Below are positions 46,705-57,560 of a DNA stretch of 64,000 bases, piece by piece; positions within the stretch are counted from its first letter, which is position 1; every line of letters starts with the position of its first letter. Origin of the DNA: Camillea tinctor (taxonomy: Eukaryota; Ascomycota; Sordariomycetes; Xylariales; Xylariaceae). The DNA lies in assembly GCA_022578605.1 (NCBI GenBank), contig MU394058.1:806001-870000 (forward strand), read 5' to 3'. The notes under the pieces were generated by a model. That model was not told the origin of the DNA. It was given only the letters and a program-made list of their open reading frames with translations, and searched no databases. The position numbers were made by a program, and so were the translations under genes.

Positions 46705-48887
46705 AAATAGATGAAGATGTCCTATGTAGGGGCCGTGGAGGAACAGACGACCTCAATTTTGATGCGAACTTACAGGAATAGGAGAAATCGATATGGGATT
46801 CATCTAGCGATAGACTAGCGATTAGGTCTATAATTTGGGTATTGTTCGAATTTCAACCACCGCGAAAAGCCACTCGTTATCAGAATATCACATAGCACGT
46901 GTTTCTTACTTTCCAGACTACGAATATATAATATCCCTTTCAATTCTATTATATACTTCGAGTAACCTTTGTTGAATAGATTTATTAGCCTACTTAGATG
47001 TTGATGTACATAAGAGCCATGGGTTGTGAAACATTTTTACATCAAGGATATTGAAGAGTTATGTGACACTTGAATGTTAACTTGAACATGGTCACACAGA
47101 TATGAAATAAAAACAGAATATTTATCACTATAGCACAGCAGCTGGGCAGTGGTTTTTATGTTTGAGTGATTTTAATATTTTAGACCATATCCAGTCTATC
47201 CATTATGTTATCTCATTGCTCTAATAGGGGTCATTATTATAGTTTTTCACAATAACTTACGAAATAATAGTTAAAGTTTAGGTAGCCCTAAGATTAGGCG
47301 CAGGGGCTTTACTAACAAGCTCTTGGTTGCGTAGACGCATTTTGTTTTGCATAAGCCGAAATCTATATGAAGGGTCATTTGAACCAGGCAAACTAATTAT
47401 ATACTTATTGGAGAGAAACGCCAACATATAAACTTAACCTTAGTTCCAGAATGTTTACTTATTTAAAGTTTGTGCCTTTAGCACCGTCTCCCCCCTCCCC
47501 CCCAACCGATTTGATTTATGACTTGTCACGATGCAAGCACTAAGAGGGGGGACATTATTACTGTTGCGCGAAGAACCAAGCTACCTAAGTGACCACGCAG
47601 AGTAGCGTGGCTTGTTTACATACAAATAGCTTCTTTGTTCTATTTTCTGGACTAAGAGTTCAGTTCTTCAGCTCCTCATATGACTCCTAAGGTATCTTGA
47701 AAACCAATTACCTATATGTAGCTTGTGTGGTTGGAAGATGTATTATCAAAGGCCTAATTACCTAAGTATATACTTGGGTATATAATTGTTTGTGATTCTG
47801 CTAGGTCGTATTTAATACTGTAATTGACGTGAGACGAAATAGCTCCCTAGAAGAGAAAAAGGGGGGGGAATGGGAATACAAGAGCCTTCAGAAAGTCAGC
47901 TATAAATACCCTCCAAGGGGGTCACGTGAGGATTACATACTCCATACATAATACGTGACATAACTTGAGTAAATATCACGATTTATAGTATTTGATATAG
48001 CCACCAATGTACCTAACTAGATATATAGAAAAAAGTGGTGGTTAAAGGAGGGGTTGCGCTTATATTACACCTGGTTGTCTAGACACCAAGGTAGGTAGGT
48101 AATATAGCCTGCTTTTTGGTTTAATTATAATAAGCCATTTAGTATTACTTATTAGTCGACATTATGGCTGGCATAGTAGAACTTGGGAATAATATATCAA
48201 TGGTACTTTCTCCTTGACTCTTTCAAGTAGCGTCCGGGAAACGTGAGCAACTTATAAAAGACTGTCATACGTGGACACTTCCAAGACTTGTTAGTAAAGA
48301 TGACACCCTGTATTGGTCATGGTTGTATATGGAGAATGTACAGATGACTAATTTGCATTATGAGATAGACGCCTCAGGCTAGAATGTATGTGTATAAATA
48401 GGAGCATAATCTTCGACCTGGGATTTAGGAGAATTTAGAACCTTAAGACTCCTTGAGACCATAAGAGAATTATTAGTTGAATATGACTCTGATGTTCCAA
48501 GCTATTACCCCTTGTCACAAAGACAGCACCTACACCACATGACCTATCGCATACATGACATTATATAGATATATCATGAGGTACCAAAACCAAATTCATT
48601 TTTAATGAGGTATATTAACACCTAACACCAGTTCTACTGGAATCGTATGTAGAGCTATCTGCTCCTGTCAAGCCTATATCACATGTGTGTCCTTCAATAA
48701 ATATGTTTCATCATCCAGCCGGGCCCGAAACTGTTCTTATCGTAGGGGATTCAACCACCTTCAATTTTCCATATATTCCTCTGTCGTACGTAAAAGTTGT
48801 CCTGATCATCACCTTGTGTGCTCCACCTGACATCCCGTACATATATTATAGGCGTTCGCTACTTCATTGAAACAGCCCCTGCTTCTG
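46705..48887. other. AT-rich gene-free region
   Basis: About 2.2 kb with a very low GC appearance and no credible gene. It contains TAGGTAGGTAA at 48091-48102 and C/G homopolymer stretches near 47487-47505 and 47860-47868. Confidence 0.6.
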
Positions 48888-49220
48888 TTACACGCCGAGG
48901 ACAACGACAGCTAAGCCCTCTGATAGATCACAGAATTCTTGGTAACATTGGGCATCGTGGTTTCTTGGCTGTATGCAGTCTTGTGCATCATTAGGAGCCG
49001 GGGCACTGTGGCAGTGGTTGGGTCGCTCGCTACCGGGAAAGAGACAAGACGAATATCGCTCTAATACGGGCGAATCTTTTTTTGAATATGTCTTGCACTC
49101 ATCCCGGCAACGTAAGCACCACTTTTCAGGATCAATCACCATGCTTGGGCATCCAATGCATTCCGTGCAAGCACAGGGGTATCTAGCCTGACCCAGCCTA
49201 GGTTCAAGTATTGGGTACGG
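48888..49220 (-). CDS. Possible cysteine-rich exon (12 Cys), unknown
   Basis: The minus-strand frame is open from 49220 to TGA/TAG-type stop at 48888. It contains 12 cysteines in about 110 codons, starting C-x-C-x2-C-x2-C, then C-x2-C-x3-C (WCLRCRDEC), a spacing that looks like metal-binding knuckles. The first ATG is at 49142 (84 residues), but four of the cysteines lie upstream of it, so the real start or an upstream exon is probably elsewhere. No signal peptide or known domain is seen. It could be a real exon, a decayed gene or chance; the cysteine spacing is what makes it worth recording. Confidence 0.3.
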   Translation of the reverse strand, partial: PYPILEPRLGQARYPCACTECIGCPSMVIDPEKWCLRCRDECKTYSKKDSPVLERYSSCLFPGSERPNHCHSAPAPNDAQDCIQPRNHDAQCYQEFCDLSEGLAVVVLGV

Positions 49221-51190
49221 TTAGTCTGCGTTTCCCTCTAATCTAGTAAAGGCGACTCGCTGTGTATTTTGTGAAGAAACGGGGGTGCTTACTGAAACAT
49301 TTTCAGACTTCGTAGCTAGAGTAGTTGGTATATTCGGTGTTGATTTGGCGAGTTAGAACTTTGTAAGCTCTAGATTGAGGAATGGATGGAGTTTTAGGGC
49401 CATATCACTGAAGGTAAGTGAGAGATAGTACGGGCTATTTATATGATAACCTGTGTGGATTGATCATACGCAAGCTTTCGTAATTAAATCAGGGTTGACA
49501 ATAAAAGTAAGATAATCTATCACATGTCTAGTTATCAAATGTTAGAAGTTTGCTCATGTCATTTGAAAACTATTAATGACTTGGATACTACTGATAATTT
49601 AGGTATTAGGACCACAACTACATGCAATATTTCCCTGGATATGCCTGGAAACGGTCACCTTTTTCTGTTGAGAGTACAGACGGCTTACAACTTGCATCAT
49701 CTAATGTACTCTTCCGAAAATAATATATCTGGAATGTGAAGCCAAGATATCATGATCTATTCTACCACAAGATTCAACGGCTAGTTGACCAAGTAATCAC
49801 GCTGGATCATTTATTAGGTACCTAGGTATTTACCTAAATATTTACGAAATGTGCAAAGACCGAAGTTCTACATGCGTGTATATGATAGGTATAATTCTAA
49901 TCTATCTAGGTAAACATAGGTATTTCTTTAGCCCTATTGTTCTCTTGCACAAGGACCCTCGATTATGACCCTTGGCAATGTGGTATCCACAACGCATAGA
50001 AACCCATCGATTCATATCTTCATTATAGTCTATTGGTTTAAGCTAAACATAGGTAGCTACTGTAAAAAATCTTTAGAATGAGTATATTAAGTATTACGTA
50101 GCAAGTAACTTACAAACGTGGAGCTTACCTTGGTATACATTCATAACACATAACACCCTCTTCTCCTGTAGTGACATACGTAAGGCAGTCTTTATATAGG
50201 TGAATATGATAGGCCAGGGCTGATGGGTAGTGAATGAATATTTCTGTAACAGCCAATCATCTTGGATACCCAGTAGTTTTATACATGATAATTAAAAATT
50301 GGATGGATCCTATTATAGGGATCACTGGGAATATTATGTATTACAATTATTATATATAATATTACCTACAAAGACCTTATAACATGCTTATATTCTGTAG
50401 TTGCAGCTGGCATGTGCAATATGAATATAATCTTGTTTCGCAAAATATTATTCATTCCACGCTTCCTGCCCCTTACATTACTGCCACTACATATAAACGT
50501 AGTTAAGGCTGTACAATGGGAACCTGCGGTAACACTGCAGATTGCTATGGGAATTTTTCTTCTTGTGGAAATTACTATGGAAGCATTTGGGAAATGGAGA
50601 ATCTCAAATGGATGGGAATGTATAGCCCTAAACATAGTGACGTGCGTCTTGAATCTGGCAGATGTTCCTAAAAAGAGAAAAAAAAAAAAGAAAAAGAACA
50701 AATCAATCAATAATTTTGTCTTTCCCCTTTTCTGGGTAACGACTACATGTCACAATCAATGTCTAAATCAAGCAAGCCAACCAACGTCACTAAATATACG
50801 GCACGGGTAGTTTGTGATCAAGTGGGATATGGCGAAGCTAACTGTAATATCATCCTATCTAGCATCAATTATCGAGAGGCATACCTAACTATTGCTAGTT
50901 TGGTCCCACGGAGCCCGGCGCTCCCCTTACCTGTACTCGGGTCAACTACTCCTACAACCCTAAAATATTCTTCTGTAACCAGAACAATCATGGCACTACA
51001 TAGCTCGTGTAGCTAGTTAGGCGATTATGCGCAGAATGTCCTTGAATATTGACAAGACCCGGATATTTCCTTAATATAAAGTGACAGGACTATGGTTCAG
51101 ATGGATGGGGTATCATCGTGAGAGGGCAATCATGCTAAGTGAAGAGGCTTCGGAATAGAAGAACACAACTTGGTCTTGTGATACTTGGTG
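49221..51190. other. AT-rich region without a supportable gene
   Basis: About 2 kb. A palindromic TAGGTACCTAGGTA motif lies at 49815-49828. Overlapping frames on opposite strands at 50366-50810 share an A/T-run end and look like noise rather than genes. Confidence 0.6.
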
Positions 51191-51244
51191 TGTCACAGAC
51201 TATATAAGAGCTAATGGCCCAAAGGCAATTGGCATATGTCTTTT
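51191..51244 (+). repeat. Hairpin motif copy A
   Basis: First of three related ~50-bp segments: TGTCACAGAC, TATATAAG, then an imperfect stem GCTAATGGC/GGCAATTGGC and CATATGTCTTTT. It matches copy B at 51867 and the inverted copy C at 52711. It carries a TATA-like element. Confidence 0.6.
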
Positions 51245-51281
51245 GCGCCGTATGGTGTGATACGGGACTCGGGTACCTTAA

Positions 51282-51690
51282 TTATGACGTGCTTAGAGAG
51301 TGCAACCTGGGCACATGCCAGACGGAAGCCGACGATGAACTGTGTGACCCAGTATAACTATCTTTGGACATGATAGCTAGGTATATAGATGAGTAACTAG
51401 ACTATCAGCTCGCTTGTAAGAATATTGCCGTCTTCGATACCTACTGTATGTTTAAGCTTTTACATGGAAGATGCCAAATTGACTCCCCTGAGGCGAACAA
51501 TACCGCCTCTTGTACATGTCCAACATCGCTTAAGACAAACATTTGATGTAACCTATAAACAAACCACCGTGCCCTCGCATGGTCAATAGTTACTCACTAT
51601 GGTCACCAGAATGTGTATGGCAACCATGCGTTTGCTTGCGTAGGCACGCGCTTCTTTGAGGGTTTCGTCAAAGTGTGCAACAAGTAGAGA
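51282..51690 (+). pseudogene. Cysteine-rich coding-like fragments, possibly a decayed small secreted protein gene
   Basis: Three short stop-bounded stretches have cysteine-rich, non-random composition. Around 51290-51357 reads ECNLGTCQTEADDELCDP, around 51408-51546 contains TYCMFKLLHGRCQIDSPEAN followed by SCTCPTS, and around 51604-51689 reads YGNHAFACVGTRFFEG with a final C. They are in order on the plus strand, downstream of hairpin copy A with its TATA-like element. I could not connect them with clean splice sites or find a signal peptide, so this may be an eroded gene, an intron-rich gene I mis-parsed, or chance. Confidence 0.25.
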
Positions 51691-51866
51691 ATCCAGGTAA
51701 CCTACGATGATACATATGGTAATACTACATTCGCGACTACCACTTTTATTAAAATATGTGTCGGCGTCACTATAGAAAGGGGCGAGGGTGAGGGGATGCT
51801 CCTATCCCTTGGGTATTGCTCGGCGACCTTTACCTACCCTTGAGAGTTTGTCTTTGCTAGGATTTA

Positions 51867-51921
51867 TGTCACGGACTATATATATGAGCTAATAGCCAAA
51901 AAGCTATTAGCATTTGCTTTT
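51867..51921 (+). repeat. Hairpin motif copy B, immediately upstream of the secreted-protein gene
   Basis: TGTCACGGAC, TATATATATGA, then a perfect 9-bp stem GCTAATAGC / GCTATTAGC with a 6-base loop, then ATTTGCTTTTT. It lies 67 bp upstream of the ATG at 51988 and supplies the most obvious TATA box of that gene. Confidence 0.7.
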
Positions 51922-51987
51922 TAACTTTACAATTTATCAATCACTGTCGAAAATAGAAAAAAAAAAAGTAATTTCAAATCGTTTATT

Positions 51988-52557
51988 ATGATGGGGTGCT
52001 CACATGTACTCTTGCTCTTATTCCTGCCTCTACTATGGTGTCAAGCTATTGGACACTCAACAGATGAAAGAGGCGTCTACAGTAACTTCCTTAAACAGTA
52101 CACCGAGTCCAACATAACCTGGACAAGCAGAATCGCAGAAGCTAGTCCCATGTTAGAGTTCACGGGGTCGAGCCTCCATAACATTGAAATACAACTTCGA
52201 GATGATTACCCTAGCTTCTCTGGGTGGGCCTCGCTAGAAGAGCCTCGGTCTGTAGCGCAGGTGAAAAGGGAGAAAAGCTTTATAAACTGCGACCCCCCAG
52301 GAGCCCAATTTGCGTCAAGTTACTGGATGCTTCACGCCATTAGCTATCTCAAAGGCATCAAAGGAAACTGCACAAACGGGCCGGGTCCGGCCAACTGCGG
52401 GCGCATCAGCTGCTCTTGGAACTCGGGGGTCTGGTGGTGCAACGACGCCACGGAGCCCAAGACAATCGAATGCAGTACGTTCGCTTCGTATGTAGCCGAC
52501 ATCATTGAGCGATGCTACAATGAAGGGAGGACACCAGATTGGAGTGTTATGGGCTAA
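51988..52557 (+). CDS. Secreted cysteine-containing protein, apparently cut short by an in-frame TAA
   Basis: This 189-residue ORF starts with a strong signal peptide (residues 1-22, hydrophobic LLLLFLPLLWC). A variable region with an N-glycosylation site follows, then a compact C-terminal domain: INCDPPGAQF, SSYWMLHAISYLKG, then CGRISCSWNSGVWWCND and an ADIIERCYNEG helix. The CGRxSCSWN...WWCND pattern is familiar to me from uncharacterised fungal secreted proteins; I give it no function. The frame ends at TAA 52555-52557 but stays open for 18 more codons to TAG at 52612-52614, with a final Cys codon, suggesting the TAA is a recent nonsense change (a CAA-to-TAA transition would fit). The gene sits between inverted copies of a hairpin motif. 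Expression and function of the shortened product are unknown. Confidence 0.65.
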   Translation: MMGCSHVLLLLFLPLLWCQAIGHSTDERGVYSNFLKQYTESNITWTSRIAEASPMLEFTGSSLHNIEIQLRDDYPSFSGWASLEEPRSVAQVKREKSFINCDPPGAQFASSYWMLHAISYLKGIKGNCTNGPGPANCGRISCSWNSGVWWCNDATEPKTIECSTFASYVADIIERCYNEGRTPDWSVMG

Positions 52558-52614
52558 GAGTTTGATAGCGACAAGTGGAATGTGATCGTCGTGGGCACGA
52601 AGGACAAATGTTAG

Positions 52615-53845
52615 AGTTATACATATCGGTTGGTACTGTATTGCATATAACTAACGCCTATCCGAACAGAAGCCTCCAAGACTGAAAGGTTAGAGGTCTG
52701 AAAATGTCACAGACAAAAGCATATGCTAATTGCCTTTTGACAATTAGCTCATATATATGGCACTGCAACAGAAAATAAAGTCTCCCATACCAAACGCAAC
52801 CTATAAAATGAGCTATCCCCCGCGGCTCTCTCCCCATCAAAGCTAGGTATAGTTGTTAAATCTGGGGTTTTTATATAAATATAACTTATATCGCACGCTG
52901 AAGGCTGAAGTCAGGTGCAACCAGTGTAGCATTACATATTTGACGAGAAATTGAGGAATGGACTGCGCGAAGTGCCATTACCTGCTTTAAAAGCAAGGGC
53001 CACCCTTTCTAGATAAAAGTAACATATTCTAAGAGTATGTTAATGTGTATTATCCGTCTCTCTCCTAGCAGCATAAATAAGCCTCGGCTTCCTGTGTCTA
53101 AAACTCGCCTTAGCAGTAGTTATTGTTTAAAGAGTGCTTGTGAGTACGAAAGCTAGTAACTGAAAAATGTGATGACCTCTGATATAATCACAACAAAATA
53201 GATATTGCTATGAGTACAAATACACCCACGAGTGTCGAGCCAGTACTTGCCTGATCGATTTCCTAGTTTTCCGATCCCTCTCATCACCAGCTACATTTCA
53301 TAGCTATACTAATAGAGGAAAGAACTACTTAAACAATCTTAAAAGTTGACCCCTATACAAAATGAACATAATATGTTAAGACCTAGAAACCCTTCTGGGC
53401 CACAGCAGCGTTGATTATTATGTATTGCAATAATTCTTTTAAATGCTTAAGGTTTCCCTTTGTCTATTAAGTCTAGGAATGATACGTGATTAAGGATTTC
53501 ATCTCTGGGGACCTTTCACTCAATAAAGGGATAGAATATGGATACCGAGATTGGAAGACCCAACTCAACTACACTCGCTAGGTACCTAGCTATTAACATG
53601 GATACCCAATCATGGGAGCACCATGGTGAAAATAAAGGAAAAGTCAACTAAAAACAACTTGTTATATTGATTTAGGAAACTCTAGGTATATAACATAAAA
53701 GGTCCAGTAACGGTAAACTTCGAGCCAAGTCACGTTTATATCACATTTAAATGGATATATGATCCAGGAAGTGAGACATGAAATATTAAAAATACAGCCC
53801 ATCATCCCATGTTGCGTTCCACCGACGAACTGACCATAGGAGGCC
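52615..53845. other. AT-rich intergenic region
   Basis: Apart from hairpin copy C, this 1.2-kb interval between two 3' ends shows no gene, RNA or notable repeat. Confidence 0.6.
52711..52757 (-). repeat. Hairpin motif copy C, inverted, downstream of the secreted-protein gene
   Basis: Read on the minus strand: CATATATATGAGCTAATTG, a TCAAAA loop, GGCAATTAGC, ATATGCTTTTGTCT. This matches the core of copy B in opposite orientation. Next to it on the plus strand is TGTCACAGAC (52705-52714), identical to the left end of copy A, so the core looks flipped relative to that flank. Confidence 0.65.
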
Positions 53846-55438
53846 TCAAGCCGGTTTAGTATAAACGCTCTGGACGTTGCAATACGACTTGAGACCTTCC
53901 ACGCCCATCTCGACGCCAAACCCACTCTCTTTGTGCCCCGCGAACGGGATGTTGGGCTGCATCTCTGCGTGGGAATTGATCCAGACATTTCCCGCTTGAA
54001 GCTGGTCGGCGATGCGCTCGGCTTGGGCCGTGTCCCGGGACCACACGGAAGCTCCGAGACCGGCTTCCGTGGCGTTGGCTCTCCGGATAACGTCAGCCTC
54101 GTCCGACCACTTCAGGACGGGGAGTATGGGTCCTTTGTACGCGTCAGGTTAGTGTCTCTCTTCAAAAGAGTAATATTATCATTCGTAGCGAGGGATAACT
54201 CACCAAACTGCTCCTCGACAACAATTCGCGAGTTGTCAGGGGGGTTGTCGATGACCGTCGGGGCCAGGAAGTACCCTGTCTTGTCCGACGCGGGTTTCGT
54301 GCTTCCGGTCGCTATCTTGAGCCCAGTGCGCTCTACGTCCGCAAGAAGGTCCTTGAGGCGCTCGTACTGATTTCGGTTCGAGATCGGTCCCATGGAAGTC
54401 ATGTCGTCTTGGCCTAGCTTCAGGCTTTGTGCGCAGTTGACGATGGCGGCTAGCACGGCATCGTAGATCGCTTCATGAACGTACACCCGCTTTACTGCGA
54501 TGCAGATCTGGCCCGAGTTGTTAAAGGCAATAAATGTGAGATTGGTCGCGACAGAAACGGGGTCGACGTCGGCGCATACGATGGCTGGATCATTCCCGCC
54601 GAGTTCGAGTACGAGGCGTTTCATCGTCTTACTACACACTCCCATGATATGCTTCCCCACGCGCGTCGAGCCAGTGAAGCTGATCATGTTAACTCCCGGG
54701 TGTTGAGTTAACCAGGGTCCTAGGCTATCATCGCCGCTCAATGCTTGGAAGATGCCGGGTGGGAAGAAGCGCGTGGCCAGTTCGGCGATCTTCAAGCTGG
54801 AGTAGGGTGTCTCTGGCGACGGTTTCCATATGAAGGCGTTGCCAGTGAGCATTGCAGGTCCCAGCTTCATGGCTGACGTGAGGATGGGGTAGTTCCAAGG
54901 CATGATACCGACTACGACACCGAGGGGCGTGTAGCGGGTCACGACCTTGCGTTCTACAGTGTCTTCGATGACACTTCCGGGGGGGTCCATCTTGCAAAAT
55001 TCCCTGAGCCATTGGACGCTTAGGCTGATCTCATGTTGAGCCCACATGAACTGGGTATCAATAACAACAAGTCAGCGCCTCTTACTTCATCCTTCGGATT
55101 GCTCGCTCGGAACTAATACTTACCGGTTTTCCTCCTTCCATCTTGACCAGTTTGGCGAGGTCTTCCACCTGGGATTCAATGGCATCAGCGAATTTATGAA
55201 TCGCGGATGCGCGCTCTTTCCAGGGTGTTGCGGCCCAGGACTTTGCAGCCTTCTGGGCAGCCTCGACAGCTCTATTGACATCTTCGAGGGTACTGGATGG
55301 TACTTCTGGGTTGTTTTCCAGCGTCCAGGGGTTAACAGTACATCGCGTGTTTCCCAGAGTACTTGAGGGTTTTCCATCAATCACATTGAGAAATGTAGTA
55401 AAGTCGAGAGGAGCACTAGTTTGGCCGTTGGTCGCCAT
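53846..55438 (-). CDS. NAD(P)-dependent aldehyde dehydrogenase
   Basis: This ALDH-superfamily enzyme oxidises aldehydes to acids. It has 482 residues from exons 55438-55124, 55050-54204 and 54132-53846 (1449 nt, phase consistent). Landmarks are MPWNYP with N158, FIWKPS with K181 for cofactor binding, FTGSTRVGKHI, the general-base glutamate E254 in LVLELGG, the catalytic cysteine C288 in NNSGQICIAVKR, and EEQFGPILPV across the second splice, ending PFAGHKESGFG. There is no obvious targeting peptide, so it is probably cytosolic. The small differences around the catalytic Cys (QICIA rather than QICCA/QVCIA) are within family range. The substrate cannot be told; fungal homologues act on various aliphatic or amino-aldehydes. 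Confidence 0.93.
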
Positions 55439-56242
55439 CTTCTTGCTTCTTCTGCCCTACACTGTTTGAAGTCTTCTGGCTGGTGATGATGATGAATATG
55501 AATATGATAAGATAGATATGCGTGCCGATTTTACTGATCGATATAAGTAGAGATGAAGAAACTAAGCATATTAAAATAAGAGGATCCATCCATCCCCGAA
55601 AGCTTTTTCCTTATTAGTTATACCTCCTATATTATATAGTATGATATATTATCCTCGTAGTCTTGCCATACCTGGTCTTGCTTTACGCCACGCTATGGCA
55701 TGTGCAACATGATACTTTGGAGTAGTAGTAATATGAGCCGTTCAAGCCCCTATCCGGTTGCCACACAGTGCGTCCAAGTTCGACAGGGGCAAACCCAGCG
55801 AGGCTATGTATGTAGCAACCTGCATAGACACACATAGTACACACACTCTCTCTCCTTACTTCTCAATAGTGTCTCTGGCTTGCACCAACTGTTATTTATG
55901 CGGGGTGTTATTGCAGGCTTTTCTTCATTGAAGCGCGGCACCCTTCAAGATGCCGGCGGAATAAGCCTGCGATCGTACGTTGTCGCAAAGTACAAAACAG
56001 CAGGATTATGGTGAGGTTGACCAATGGGAGCTGATATATTTCAACCATTGACTTCTATTCCTAATTACCTAGTATATACAAAAATTGACACATTAGCAAG
56101 GGGGAAAGGGGGTAATTCATGATGCATGGGCTATCTATCTGCCTTATTTTCTGGCCTCCAACGGTCAGTCAATTCCATAACCGACTAGTCGGGCCTCCGT
56201 GCCAAACTTCTTTCTCTTGTACCCGCCATCGGGACGCGCTGC
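55439..56242. other. Intergenic region upstream of the aldehyde dehydrogenase
   Basis: This 800-bp interval contains the ALDH promoter and the 3' side of the next minus-strand gene. No gene or clear motif is seen apart from AT-rich tracts near 55620-55650. Confidence 0.55.
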
Positions 56243-57560
56243 CTAGCCCGAAACGTGCTCCGGGTTCCCGTACCCGGCCGCGGTCAAGCCGTGGAAGATG
56301 CCACGGTAGAGAGGACGGTATGTCGCGATTACGTAGCGAGAAACTCGACCATGATCTCGACGTCGCCGATGAAAGCTAACGGTACGATGGTCTCTGTCAT
56401 GTGAAAATGCACGATATATATGGTTAGAAACTGTTGGCAGAATGCATAAAGTAATAAATAGATAAATAGGTAGGTAGGTATAGATATATTAATATATGAC
56501 AGACAACAACTTACAGGTCGAATCCACACTATTACCCAAACTAGTGATATAGCGAAGCTGGACCAGACTAACTATACAGGCGCTGATAAAATCATTAAGT
56601 CAATGTATTAATTGAACATGTAGTCCCGGTTAAAGAACTAATGAAATAAATAAGTAGGTAGTTGGTGTGTATTGGAACTCACCTGCCGCCGGCAGCAAAC
56701 GAGATAGCCAATCTGCGCTTCTGAGCCTTGGATGTGATGAGCTTCAAGAACAAAGGAATAGGCATGCTGAGGATCATAATATCGGTGAAGATGTTGATGA
56801 TATAGGCCACGAGCGCTTCAACACCGTAGTTTATGCAGTTTCCGTGTACGTTGAGATCCCAGGAGGCGGCGATCGGGATATACTGCAGGTTAGACGAGAG
56901 CACCACCTGGAGCAACCATTCGGTAACTAATGCAGTGACGACCCAGGTCACTCGGCGGAACGTGCGGGACGATGTGAATATATTTCTGTATAGGCTCAAG
57001 ATGCTGAACTTTAAGAGAGCTAGCGTAGTCACGTAGAGGTTCTCGGCAGCGAGGAGTAACCATACTATATCGAGTCGGGTCTCAAGTCATTAGTGCAAGT
57101 TGATTGGCTGGTATGCTATTGTAGGTGTACCTAGCTAGGCATGTAAGATGTAGATAAAGATATATTGACAATACCGATTATGCGCGGATTCGTAACGAAA
57201 AGGACATGTCGTCCAGTTCCATACCGTGTAGTCAAACTGAGACAGACCGAATAAATCATATACGAGAACTAGATAAGAAGGAAAACAGGTCAAAAAAAAT
57301 CAACCTTAGTAGTTTACCCCGATAAGTCATGTCTGCTAAACACACGTACGTACCCAGGCCGTTACAGCAAGACAGTCGCTAACGTCCAAGCTGAATCTCC
57401 CCCGGACGATCCATCGCGACCAGAGACATAGCCCGATGAAAATAGTAGCGGCAGTGGCACATATCGTCAAGCATGCAATGAGGTTAGGAACAAGGTTGTC
57501 ATCTGAGTACGCCATCATCTCAGCAACTTGCTCTGGTGTTGGGAGAGTTGCGGTAGGCAT
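56243..57560 (-). CDS. Rhodopsin-domain (PTH11-like) membrane protein with an uncertain 3' end
   Basis: A second member of the fungal seven-span rhodopsin-domain family. Exons 57560-57354, 57268-57175, 57064-56683 and 56582-56515 are well supported and in phase. They encode span 1 (NLIACLTICATAATIFIGLC), RWIVRGRFSLDVSD, the family motif YGTGRHVLFVTNP, LTLALLKFSILSLYRNIF-type spans, and QKRRLAISFAAGG. The last exon is doubtful. To reach the expected RPLYRGIFHG motif the frame must enter at 56430 or 56391 and end at TAG 56243, giving 312 or 299 residues. A different frame there encodes TETIVPLAFIGDVEIMVEF, which also looks like family sequence, implying a single-base shift near 56335. The gene may be recently disrupted. 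Confidence 0.6.

Noticed and set aside
50366..50810. 114- and 132-codon frames on opposite strands
   Set aside because: They overlap almost fully in antisense, share an A/T homopolymer and show no domain.
51867..52757. Calling the secreted gene plus inverted hairpins a transposon
   Set aside because: No target-site duplication or transposase is visible and only the hairpin cores match, so it is reported as repeats and a finding, not as a mobile element.
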